Assembly: GCA_026390245.1 (NCBI GenBank)
Contig: JAPLGI010000158.1
Span: 1-10,364, forward strand
DNA length: 10,364 nucleotides
Direction of reading: 5' to 3'
Source: Caldisericota bacterium
GTDB lineage: Bacteria; Caldisericota; Caldisericia; Cryosericales; Cryosericaceae
Numbering within the stretch: position 1 is the first letter of the stretch; every line of letters starts with the position of its first letter. The notes beneath the pieces were generated by a model. That model was not told the origin of the DNA. It searched no databases and saw nothing but the letters and a program-made list of their open reading frames with translations. The position numbers and the translations under genes are program-made. Shown one piece after another: positions 1 through 6,454 of this stretch.

Positions 1-53
1 TGGGAACCGTCGGGCTTGCACTTCTCTTTCTCTTCTTCTCGACGCTCGTATGA
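1..53 (+). CDS. 3' end of an unidentified upstream gene, likely membrane protein C-terminus (partial)
   Basis: The frame open from position 3 encodes 16 residues, nearly all hydrophobic (GTVGLALLFLFFSTLV), and stops with TGA at 51-53. That stop overlaps the maf ATG in an ATGA arrangement, the same coupling seen at mreC-mreD and rbfA-nrnA in this window. The hydrophobic run looks like the last membrane helix of a protein encoded upstream. Only 16 residues are visible, so no family can be named. The reading rests on the 4-base overlap and the composition and could be chance. Confidence 0.45.
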   Translation, partial: GTVGLALLFLFFSTLV

Positions 54-622
54 CCCTCTACCTGGCTTCGAGCTCACCGCGCAGGGCTCGCATGCTCGCC
101 GAATGGGGCATACCTTTTTCGATTGTGACGGCCGAGACTGACGAGGTCATGACAGACGATTCGCCTGAAGACTCTGCTACGCAAAATGCACTGGCGAAGG
201 CGCGGCGTGGCAGTGAGCATGTGGACGCCGGGTTAGTCATTGGGGCCGACACTGTCGTTGCCTGCGACGGCCGAATCCTGGGAAAGCCACTTGACGAAGG
301 TCAGGCCCGCGCCATGCTTAAACTGCTCGAGGGAAGGGAACATCGCGTTGTCACGGCCATGGCAGCTGTGGTTGTGCCGGAGAGAACTGAAGCCGTCAGG
401 CTATCGGTAGCGCGAGTATTCATGAGACGCCTGAGCGACGGTGAGCGGGAGGCCTACCTGAGCAATCCCGAATATCGGGACAAGGCCGGTGCATACGCCA
501 TCCAGGGACTGGCCGCAAGTTTTGTTGAACGGACTGAAGGGCCGATGGACACGATCATCGGCTTCACCATGAATGATTTCTACGCGCTGTGCAATGAGCT
601 GCGCGTCGACGTGAGGAGGTAA
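50..622 (+). CDS. maf: Maf family nucleoside triphosphate pyrophosphatase (YhdE-like, predicted dTTPase/UTPase)
   Basis: This 190-residue protein has the usual length and full layout of the Maf family, cytosolic enzymes that hydrolyse non-canonical or surplus nucleoside triphosphates to monophosphate and pyrophosphate. The N-terminal phosphate-binding motif LASSSPRR lies at residues 5-12. GADTVV at 65-70 carries the likely catalytic Asp67. GKPLD follows at 78-82, and AGAYAIQG lies at 146-153. The IQG form of the last motif, rather than CEG, points to the YhdE subgroup (dTTP/UTP) instead of the YceF subgroup (m7GTP); this is family knowledge, not proof. The segment after it, usually a GxxxNVVGLPL type, reads GPMDTIIGF here and is divergent. 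The ATG overlaps the stop of the preceding frame. The gene begins the visible cell-shape cluster, a position Maf holds in many bacteria. RadC, often located between maf and mreB, is absent. Confidence 0.93.
   Translation: MTLYLASSSPRRARMLAEWGIPFSIVTAETDEVMTDDSPEDSATQNALAKARRGSEHVDAGLVIGADTVVACDGRILGKPLDEGQARAMLKLLEGREHRVVTAMAAVVVPERTEAVRLSVARVFMRRLSDGEREAYLSNPEYRDKAGAYAIQGLAASFVERTEGPMDTIIGFTMNDFYALCNELRVDVRR
614..619 (+). promoter_or_regulatory. Strong ribosome binding site fixing the GTG start of mreB
   Basis: AGGAGG lies six bases before the GTG at 626 and overlaps the last codons of maf. It is the best Shine-Dalgarno match in the cluster. It supports the GTG as the true mreB start and suggests that MreB is translated efficiently in its own right rather than only by coupling. 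Confidence 0.8.
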
Positions 623-625
623 GTC

Positions 626-1630
626 GTGGCATTTTTCTCAAGAGACCTGGCAATAGACCTTGGTACTGCGAACACGGTCGTCTACGTCAAGAACAAGGGT
701 GTCGTCATCCGCGAGCCTACTATTGTGGCAACGGATGCCAAAACCGGCAGTGTGCTTGCCGTCGGCGACGACGCCAAGAAGATGGCGGGGCGCACGCCCC
801 AGTCGATTACCGTGACACGTCCTCTGAGGGACGGTGTCATTGCGGACTTCACGGTAACCGAGAAGCTCCTCGAATACTTCATCCGAAAAGCATCTGGAAC
901 AGGTCTGTTTGCCCGTCCTCGCGTGCTGGTCGGCATCCCGTCCGGTATCACCCAGGTTGAGATGAAGGCCGTCATTGACGCCGCGCTCAACGCCGGCGCG
1001 AGAGAGGCCAAGCTCATACAGGAACCCATGGCGGCGGCCATCGGCGCCGACCTCCCCGTCGCTGAGGCTCGCGGAGTAATGATCGTCGACGTCGGCGGTG
1101 GTACGGCCGAGGTCGCCGTTATCTCGATGAAGGGGATCGTTACATCGAGGTCGCTGCGCATTGCAGGCGACGAGATGACAGAGGCCATCGCGACGCACAT
1201 CCGCCGGCGCTACAACCTGCTCATCGGGGATGTGACAGCGGAAGAAGTCAAGCTCGCCATCGGCTCCGCATACCCGCTTGAGAGCGAGAGGACCTATGAA
1301 GTACGTGGCAGAGACCTCATCAACGGACTACCGAAATCGGTCGAAGTCACGAGTGAGGAGATTCGTGATGCGCTCAAGGAACCACTGGAGCAGATTCTTG
1401 CAACCATCAAGTCCGCTCTCGAGCTGACTCCGCCCGAACTGTCGGCTGACATCATCGACAGCGGCATCATGCTGTCCGGTGGCGGAGCACTCATCATGGG
1501 CCTCGACAAGTTCATCTCCACCCGTACGGGGATTCTCGTCAGCATTGCAGAGGATCCGCTGCTGTGCGTCGCCAAGGGCGCAGGCAAGGTCCTCGAGAAC
1601 TACGATGCGCTGCACGAGGTCCTGATATAG
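626..1630 (+). CDS. mreB: Rod shape-determining protein MreB (bacterial actin)
   Basis: This 334-residue protein has the standard MreB length. MreB polymerises into ATP-dependent filaments on the inner face of the membrane and directs side-wall peptidoglycan synthesis through MreC, MreD, RodZ, RodA and PBP2. Actin-fold signatures are visible: phosphate-1 motif IDLGTANT at residues 10-17, the QEPMAAAIG segment at 132-140, phosphate-2 motif VDVGGGTAEVAVIS at 154-167, and the adenosine-loop segment SGGGALI at 284-290. The short N-terminus MAFFSRD resembles the membrane-touching tip of other MreBs. The start is GTG at 626, behind an AGGAGG. The gene lies 3 bases after maf and ends in TAG, followed in the same frame by TGA and then the mreC ATG. 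Mbl and MreBH are paralogues with similar motifs, but the mreBCD position makes MreB the clear choice. Confidence 0.97.
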   Translation: MAFFSRDLAIDLGTANTVVYVKNKGVVIREPTIVATDAKTGSVLAVGDDAKKMAGRTPQSITVTRPLRDGVIADFTVTEKLLEYFIRKASGTGLFARPRVLVGIPSGITQVEMKAVIDAALNAGAREAKLIQEPMAAAIGADLPVAEARGVMIVDVGGGTAEVAVISMKGIVTSRSLRIAGDEMTEAIATHIRRRYNLLIGDVTAEEVKLAIGSAYPLESERTYEVRGRDLINGLPKSVEVTSEEIRDALKEPLEQILATIKSALELTPPELSADIIDSGIMLSGGGALIMGLDKFISTRTGILVSIAEDPLLCVAKGAGKVLENYDALHEVLI

Positions 1631-1633
1631 TGA

Positions 1634-2467
1634 ATGCCCGGTCCGGCCCGCAAGCTTAGCCGCAGGTCCACCAGCCTGCTCTTTGTAGCGCTCTTTCTTG
1701 CGCTAGCAACCATCATCGGACTGGCATCCTATGGGGTTACGCTCGGGGGGCTGGTGCTTGGCGGAGTTCAACGTGTCACCCGAACACTGAGCCGGGCCGT
1801 AACGGTCGCGGCGGACAGTGTGGTCGGGTATGGCCGCGCTTTGTTGTTCGCCCGAGGCATCTACGCCGAGAACGAGACTCTCCGCAGTGAGAACCAGTAC
1901 CTCGACGCCCGGCTTCGCCTTGCCCTCGACAACCGCAGCGAACTGGAGCGGCTGCAAGAGCAGTTGGCGGTTCAACAGCAGCTCCCGGTCAAGTCCATCA
2001 TTGTGCAGGTGACGGGAAGAGCACTGGGCATGAACTCCATGGACGTGTTTGTCGACCACGGAACAGTGCTCGGCGTAGCCGACGGTGCTGGCGTGCTTGT
2101 CGCAGATTTCACGGGCCAAGCCTATGTCTTTGGGAAAGTCCGGGGCGCGTTCGCGTCCAATGCCACCGTAATCCCGCTGCTCGACAGCAGGTGCGTGATT
2201 TCCGGCATCAACCGCCGCACCGGGGAAGATGTGCTCGTCAAGGGCACCGACAAGGAATACTGCCAGCTGTCCTACATTTCACCGCTGCCCCAGTTCCAGT
2301 CGGGTGACATCATTGTCACGTCGAGCAGCTCAGCGACCTTCCCGCCCAACATACCTATCGGCAGAGTCGATTCGCTGACCAGTGGCGCCACAACCCAGCT
2401 CGTTCTGCGTCCCTTCGCGGCTGTTTGGGCGACACGCTACCTTCTGGTCACCCAAGGCACGGGATGA
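1634..2467 (+). CDS. mreC: Rod shape-determining protein MreC
   Basis: This 277-residue protein is a bitopic membrane component of the elongasome. It forms a scaffold outside the membrane and activates PBP2/RodA. A short basic N-terminus is followed by one membrane helix at about residues 14-34. Next comes a charged stretch rich in Glu, Arg and Leu at about 75-113 that should form the dimerising coiled coil. A beta-rich domain runs to the end. The family's C-terminal signature is recognisable as GDIIVTS at 224-230 followed by PPNIPIGRV at 237-245, and the last strands lie near LVLRPFAAVW at 256-265. The gene starts 3 bases after the mreB stop in the same reading frame. Its only nearby Shine-Dalgarno-like sequence is a GAGG at 1616-1619, too distant to be ideal, so translation is probably coupled to mreB. 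It ends in an ATGA overlap with mreD. Confidence 0.92.
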   Translation: MPGPARKLSRRSTSLLFVALFLALATIIGLASYGVTLGGLVLGGVQRVTRTLSRAVTVAADSVVGYGRALLFARGIYAENETLRSENQYLDARLRLALDNRSELERLQEQLAVQQQLPVKSIIVQVTGRALGMNSMDVFVDHGTVLGVADGAGVLVADFTGQAYVFGKVRGAFASNATVIPLLDSRCVISGINRRTGEDVLVKGTDKEYCQLSYISPLPQFQSGDIIVTSSSSATFPPNIPIGRVDSLTSGATTQLVLRPFAAVWATRYLLVTQGTG

Positions 2468-2949
2468 ACCTGAAACGACAATATGCTCTCCTGGCAGGGG
2501 TTCTGGCCATGGAAGCGCTCGTGTTTGCTCTGCTCTGTGGTGTTGCGCTGCACATTCCGGAGGCAGGAGCATCCGGATTCCTCGTGGCTGCCGCTGTCGT
2601 TTTTGCGTACAGCGTCCGTCATCCCACTCCCTTTGGCATTGCTGCCGGACTCTTCAATGTGCTGCTGCTCTCGCACTTCAGTCAGGCACTGGGGCTGCCC
2701 ACTGCCCTGCTCTTTCTGCTGGTCACAGGCATCTCTCCCTACATCGAGCAACTTGCTCCAGCTCTCGCTCGTGTGACTTTTGCAGGCGCGTACGTGGCCG
2801 CGGTGCTCGCCCTGGCTCTCTTCACCAATGGCAATGGTGCCCCCAGCCTCATACGTGTCCTGTGGTATGGCGCAGCAGCAGCTGTCGCCGGATTGATCGG
2901 GTCGCGCTTTCTGCTCAGGCGTTCGCCGTTGGAGCGCAACAATGGATAA
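2464..2949 (+). CDS. mreD: Rod shape-determining protein MreD (predicted)
   Basis: This 161-residue, very hydrophobic protein has about five or six predicted membrane helices (roughly residues 8-29, 36-49, 56-72, 77-92, 102-120 and 130-150) and a basic C-terminal tail. Size, topology and position between mreC and pbp2 match MreD, the integral membrane partner of MreC. MreD sequences are poorly conserved, so the assignment rests mainly on synteny. The open frame extends upstream to about 2425, but ATG 2464 is the better start: it overlaps the mreC TGA as ATGA, it begins MNLKRQ just before the first hydrophobic segment, and a longer form would overlap mreC by over 40 bases. The 3' end overlaps the pbp2 start by 8 bases. 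Confidence 0.85.
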   Translation: MNLKRQYALLAGVLAMEALVFALLCGVALHIPEAGASGFLVAAAVVFAYSVRHPTPFGIAAGLFNVLLLSHFSQALGLPTALLFLLVTGISPYIEQLAPALARVTFAGAYVAAVLALALFTNGNGAPSLIRVLWYGAAAAVAGLIGSRFLLRRSPLERNNG

Positions 2950-4720
2950 GCTTCAACAGTCGAGACAGACTCGACGATTCCTTGCAGTCACCGTCTTCTT
3001 CACGCTCGTCCTCCTGGGCATCGTCGCTCGCCTCTACTTTCTCCAAGTCGTCAAAGGCAGCTACTATGCAGGGGTTGCAGAGGACAACCGCCTTCGTATC
3101 ATCAGCACAGCTGCTCCGCGGGGGGAAATCCGTGACAGGAACGGGGTTGTTCTCGCGACCGACATCCCCTCGTTCGACATTGTCGTGACAACCTATGACC
3201 TCGAGAATGCCGACCAGGAACTGGGCGTCGTTGCAGCCATGACAGGCGTGAAGCTTCAGACACTCAAGGACACGGTGGACAAGGCCGGGGTCGGGCCCTT
3301 CACGCCGATCACGGTTGCCCGCAACGTCAGCAAGTCCGCTGCACTGAAGCTTGCGGAACGGGAGCCGGACCTCCCCGGTGTCCAGCTCGTCATGTCGACC
3401 AAGAGGTCCTATCCCCTGGGGAGCCTGGCAGCACATGTCCTCGGGTATACCGGTGAGATAGGTGGAACTGAACTGCAGTTACTGCGAGCTGACGGATATG
3501 TCATGAAGGACACAATTGGAAAAGATGGCATAGAGCTTCAGTACGAGTCGCTGCTTCGCGGCGAGAAGAGCCAGAAACTCATCGAAGTGGATGCTGGCGG
3601 CAAGGCCGTGAAGACGCTCCAGGAGAATCCCGCTGCACCCGGAAAGAGCATCATCCTGACCATCGATGCCCGCTTGCAGAAGACGTGCGAGGAACTTCTC
3701 GGAGACAACCAGGGCGCGGCGATCATGATGGATCCCCGCAATGGTGACCTTCTTGCGCTGGCAAGCGCCCCCACGTTCGACCCAAACAAGTTCATCTCCG
3801 GGGTCTCAAGTGAGGACTGGAAGTCATGGTCCGCAAAAGGATCCCTTTTTGACCGGGCAATTGCGGGTTCGTTCCCTCCCGCGAGCACGTTCAAAGTCGT
3901 CACAGGAACGGCGGGGCTTGAAACGCACACCGTCACGGATCGAAGCATCATCTACTGCGGCGGCGGATTGACCGTCGGGGGACGGCTGTTCAAGTGCTGG
4001 ATCTGGCCAGGTGGACATGGCAACGAAGACATCTACAAGGCCTATGCCGACTCCTGTGATACCTACTTCTGGACCGTGGCCCGCCTGGTCGGTATTGAGT
4101 CCCTGGACACTTACGCGCGCAAATTTGGCCTCGACAAGCCGACGGGAATCGATCTTCCTGGGGAGACGACTGGCTTCTACCCGACGCCACAGTGGAAGCT
4201 CGGCAAGTTCAAGGAACCCTGGTATGAGGGAGATACCATGAATATGGGTATTGGCCAGGGATACGTGCTGGAAACTCCTGTTCGCAACATCTCCATTTTC
4301 AGCTCGATCGCCATGAACGGAACCCTGTGGCGCCCTCATCTCCTGAAGGCTTCGGTCGACCCCGTCACGAAGGTCGAGACACAGACCACTCCAGTTGTTC
4401 AGGACACACTTGGCATCAGCACTGCAACCCTTACAACCGTCAAGAAGGGACTGAATCTCGTTTCAAAAACCGGTGGAATGACACGTATTCAAGTTGGAGA
4501 CATTGAAATCTGTGCGAAGACCGGCACGGCCGAAACCGGTACGCCAAATCTGTACCATACATGGCTGGTGGCATTTGCACCGATGGAGAATCCCGAGGTG
4601 GCGGTTCTGCTCATGTACGAGAATTCGCCCTACGAGCGCAGTACCAGCATGGCACCGCTTGTGCACACGATGTTGCAGCAGTACTTTGATCTGTACGGAG
4701 GGAAAAATGGCATCAACTAG
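2942..4720 (+). CDS. mrdA: Penicillin-binding protein 2 (MrdA), elongasome D,D-transpeptidase
   Basis: This 592-residue class B PBP crosslinks nascent side-wall peptidoglycan outside the membrane and works with RodA. A basic N-terminus precedes one membrane helix at about residues 13-36. The dimerisation or pedestal domain opens with the APRGEIRDRNG motif at 58-68. The transpeptidase domain has the acyl-serine motif STFK (Ser315-Lys318), the second motif as SCD (371-373, an Asp in place of the Asn of SxN), and KTGT at 526-529. All three catalytic motifs are intact. Between the first two are Cys339, Cys352, His359 and Cys372, spaced like the metal site described in PBP2 of Acinetobacter. The ATG follows a GGAG at 2931-2934 with 7 bases between and overlaps the end of mreD. 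The 3' end overlaps minC by 14 bases. PBP3/FtsI and SpoVD share this fold, but the mreD and rodA neighbours favour PBP2. Confidence 0.95.
   Translation: MDKLQQSRQTRRFLAVTVFFTLVLLGIVARLYFLQVVKGSYYAGVAEDNRLRIISTAAPRGEIRDRNGVVLATDIPSFDIVVTTYDLENADQELGVVAAMTGVKLQTLKDTVDKAGVGPFTPITVARNVSKSAALKLAEREPDLPGVQLVMSTKRSYPLGSLAAHVLGYTGEIGGTELQLLRADGYVMKDTIGKDGIELQYESLLRGEKSQKLIEVDAGGKAVKTLQENPAAPGKSIILTIDARLQKTCEELLGDNQGAAIMMDPRNGDLLALASAPTFDPNKFISGVSSEDWKSWSAKGSLFDRAIAGSFPPASTFKVVTGTAGLETHTVTDRSIIYCGGGLTVGGRLFKCWIWPGGHGNEDIYKAYADSCDTYFWTVARLVGIESLDTYARKFGLDKPTGIDLPGETTGFYPTPQWKLGKFKEPWYEGDTMNMGIGQGYVLETPVRNISIFSSIAMNGTLWRPHLLKASVDPVTKVETQTTPVVQDTLGISTATLTTVKKGLNLVSKTGGMTRIQVGDIEICAKTGTAETGTPNLYHTWLVAFAPMENPEVAVLLMYENSPYERSTSMAPLVHTMLQQYFDLYGGKNGIN
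4697..4702 (+). promoter_or_regulatory. Ribosome binding site fixing the minC start inside the pbp2 3' end
   Basis: GGAGGG lies within the last codons of pbp2, four bases before ATG 4707. The minC frame is open much further upstream (to about 4494), deep inside pbp2. This site is what singles out 4707 as the start. Confidence 0.75.
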
Positions 4721-5336
4721 TCCGACGAACATTGTCGTGTTCAAGGGAAACCAAACGGAAATTCTGGCTCTCGTCAACCCAAAGGCAAAGTGGAAGGAAG
4801 CTGAGCACGTTCTGCTCATCCAGGCGACTGCCCAGCATCAGATCCTTCCCCAGCTCAAGCTCAACGTTGACCTTCAGAATCGTGCATGCGGCCTCAAGAC
4901 GCTGGCCAGGCTGGAGAAGGGCCTTCGGAAGGCCGTCGGAGACAACCTTGCCATAGGGAACTATCGCGTACGGGAGTCAAAGAAAGGTGCCGCTCCATCT
5001 GAATCGGCCTTGATCATCGCTCGTGACGTGACCGCAGGTGAAATCATCCAGACAACCAGGGACGTTGTCATCATGGGTTCGGTCATGGAGGGAGCGCGTA
5101 TCGAAACGATGCGTTCGTGTTTCGTGTTCGGCGCCATCCGGGGAGCAGTGGTGGCCGGGACCCGGGGGATTGAGGGCGCAGTCATAGCGTGCCTCGAGGT
5201 CGCCGGAGGCGCTTCCCTATCCGTTGGCGACGCGAGTGCCGTCCTCCACTTGGCGCCAGCTGGCATGCGTGGTCATTACTACGTGGCGAGTGCCGCCCAG
5301 GGTCGGCTGAACGTCGAAACACGCTTCCTGAAGTAG
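4707..5336 (+). CDS. minC: Septum site-determining protein MinC (divergent, no MinD alongside)
   Basis: This 209-residue protein has the two-domain plan of MinC, which blocks FtsZ ring assembly away from mid-cell when MinD recruits it to the membrane. Residues about 7-90 form an alpha/beta domain matching the FtsZ-inhibiting N-domain only weakly. Residues about 101-175 form the right-handed beta-helix MinC_C, recognised by DVVIMGSVMEGA at 119-130 and FGAIRGAVVAG at 141-151. Aligned with E. coli MinC, the MinD-contact motif RSGQ becomes TAGE at 109-112, and the ADGNIHVYG strand becomes TMRSCFVFG. The start is ATG 4707, behind GGAGGG. The gene overlaps pbp2 by 14 bases and is followed directly by rodA; minD and minE, expected next in many Firmicutes, are not there. 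Partnership with a MinD encoded elsewhere, or a Min-independent role, are both possible. The family call is fairly sure; the function is less so. Confidence 0.82.
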   Translation: MASTSPTNIVVFKGNQTEILALVNPKAKWKEAEHVLLIQATAQHQILPQLKLNVDLQNRACGLKTLARLEKGLRKAVGDNLAIGNYRVRESKKGAAPSESALIIARDVTAGEIIQTTRDVVIMGSVMEGARIETMRSCFVFGAIRGAVVAGTRGIEGAVIACLEVAGGASLSVGDASAVLHLAPAGMRGHYYVASAAQGRLNVETRFLK

Positions 5337-5343
5337 AGGTTCC

Positions 5344-6453
5344 GTGAAGTCCCATCGGTTGCCACTGATCTTCATCATAAGTGTCCTGCTCCTCCTCGGG
5401 TTCGGCCTGGCGACGTTCTATGCAGCGAGCCTGGCAGAGCGGTACACGCTCGGGCACTTCGGGAGCTTCTATTCCTATTTTCAGAAGACACTCCTTCTGC
5501 TTGGCCTCAGTCTCACCATTGCAGTCATGCTGCAATTCGTGAACTACCGGTTCTTCCGCTATCTCACGATCCCCGCCTACGTCATACAGACGGGACTGCT
5601 GGTGGCCGTTCTGTTTATTGGGAGCGGCATGTATGGTTCGCGGCGCTGGATTCCACTGGTCGGGTCGTTCGGCCTCCAGCCGAGCGAATTGCAGAAAGTG
5701 GTGATCATTCTCGTTGTGGCGTTCATCCTGACGCTTCCAGAGAAGAAGCTTGCCACGCGACTGAAAATACTCCTCGTCATAGCTGCAGTCGTGCCCTCGG
5801 TCCTGCTGGTCGAGAAGGAACCAGATCTGGGATCCGCGAGCCTGCTGCTCGGGATCTCTGTCATCATGCTGGTCCATTTCCGGCTCACCGGTCGTCAACT
5901 GCTGATTCTGGGTCTGGTCCTGGTACTTGCGGCAGGTGGTGTATGGCTTGGTCTCAGACCATATCAGCGCACACGGATCGAGACCTTCCTGAACCCGCAG
6001 GCCGACCCTCTCGGTGACGGCTACAACGTTATCCAGTCCATCGTGGCAACCGGATCCGGCGGCATCTGGGGACGAGGCATCAAAGGAAGCACCCAGGCCC
6101 CTCTCTCGTTTGTGCCGGTGCAGTATGCCGACTTCGTCTTCTCCCTCGTCGGAGAGCTGTTCGGGTTCGCCGGCAGTGCGCTCCTGGTTCTTCTCTTTGT
6201 CATGCTCCTCTGGTCAACGTTCCTGGTGTTTCGATCACTGACCGACGACTTCGCCCGATACATCGTCGTGGGCATAGGGTCCATGTGGTTCCTGCAAGCT
6301 GCCGTGAATATGGGCATGACTATCGGGCTTTCGCCCGTCACCGGCATCCCGCTGCCGTTTATCAGCTACGGCGGATCGTCCCTGCTGACACAGGTTGCGG
6401 CCGCTTCCATCGTCGTCAGCGTCTACCGTACGCGCGACGAATTGAGGTTCTAG
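5344..6453 (+). CDS. rodA: Rod shape-determining protein RodA (SEDS peptidoglycan glycosyltransferase)
   Basis: This 369-residue polytopic membrane protein has about ten predicted helices, the usual RodA size. RodA polymerises lipid II into glycan strands and pairs with PBP2, encoded two genes upstream. SEDS signatures are present in order: QPSELQK at 112-118, EKEPDLGSA at 157-165, the GDGYN loop at 224-228, then a GxGIKGSTQ-like loop at 243-251. YADFVF at 261-266 carries Asp263, at the position of the catalytic Asp of SEDS enzymes. The C-terminal GLSPVTGIPLPFISYGGSS runs from 328 to 346. The start is GTG at 5344, 7 bases after the minC stop. GAGGT at 5336-5340 is a slightly close Shine-Dalgarno, overlapping the minC TAG. 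The gene ends with TAG, one base before the next start. FtsW is the main alternative, but pairing with mreBCD and PBP2 favours RodA. Confidence 0.95.
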   Translation: MKSHRLPLIFIISVLLLLGFGLATFYAASLAERYTLGHFGSFYSYFQKTLLLLGLSLTIAVMLQFVNYRFFRYLTIPAYVIQTGLLVAVLFIGSGMYGSRRWIPLVGSFGLQPSELQKVVIILVVAFILTLPEKKLATRLKILLVIAAVVPSVLLVEKEPDLGSASLLLGISVIMLVHFRLTGRQLLILGLVLVLAAGGVWLGLRPYQRTRIETFLNPQADPLGDGYNVIQSIVATGSGGIWGRGIKGSTQAPLSFVPVQYADFVFSLVGELFGFAGSALLVLLFVMLLWSTFLVFRSLTDDFARYIVVGIGSMWFLQAAVNMGMTIGLSPVTGIPLPFISYGGSSLLTQVAAASIVVSVYRTRDELRF

Positions 6454-6454
6454 C

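Noticed and set aside
638..1198. Long - strand open frames opposite mreB
   Set aside because: mreB is unmistakable on the + strand, and the antisense frames show no motif or start signal.
2425..2463. Upstream start for mreD
   Set aside because: It overlaps the mreC 3' end without a ribosome site. The ATGA junction at 2464 is the standard coupled start.
2382..3188. A 268-codon open frame on the + strand across the mreC end, mreD and the pbp2 start
   Set aside because: It lies out of frame over three well-supported genes, its product is rich in Ser, Arg and Cys with no recognisable motif, and no ribosome site marks it. It is a GC-driven shadow frame.
4494..4706. Upstream extension of the minC frame into pbp2
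   Set aside because: It would overlap pbp2 by over 200 bases and add an Arg/Cys/Trp-rich tail unlike MinC. ATG 4707 has a good ribosome site.
5182..5898. A 238-codon open frame on the - strand opposite minC and rodA
   Set aside because: The product is a polar Gln/Glu/His/Arg-rich sequence, as expected for the complement of membrane-protein codons. minC and rodA on the other strand are clear.
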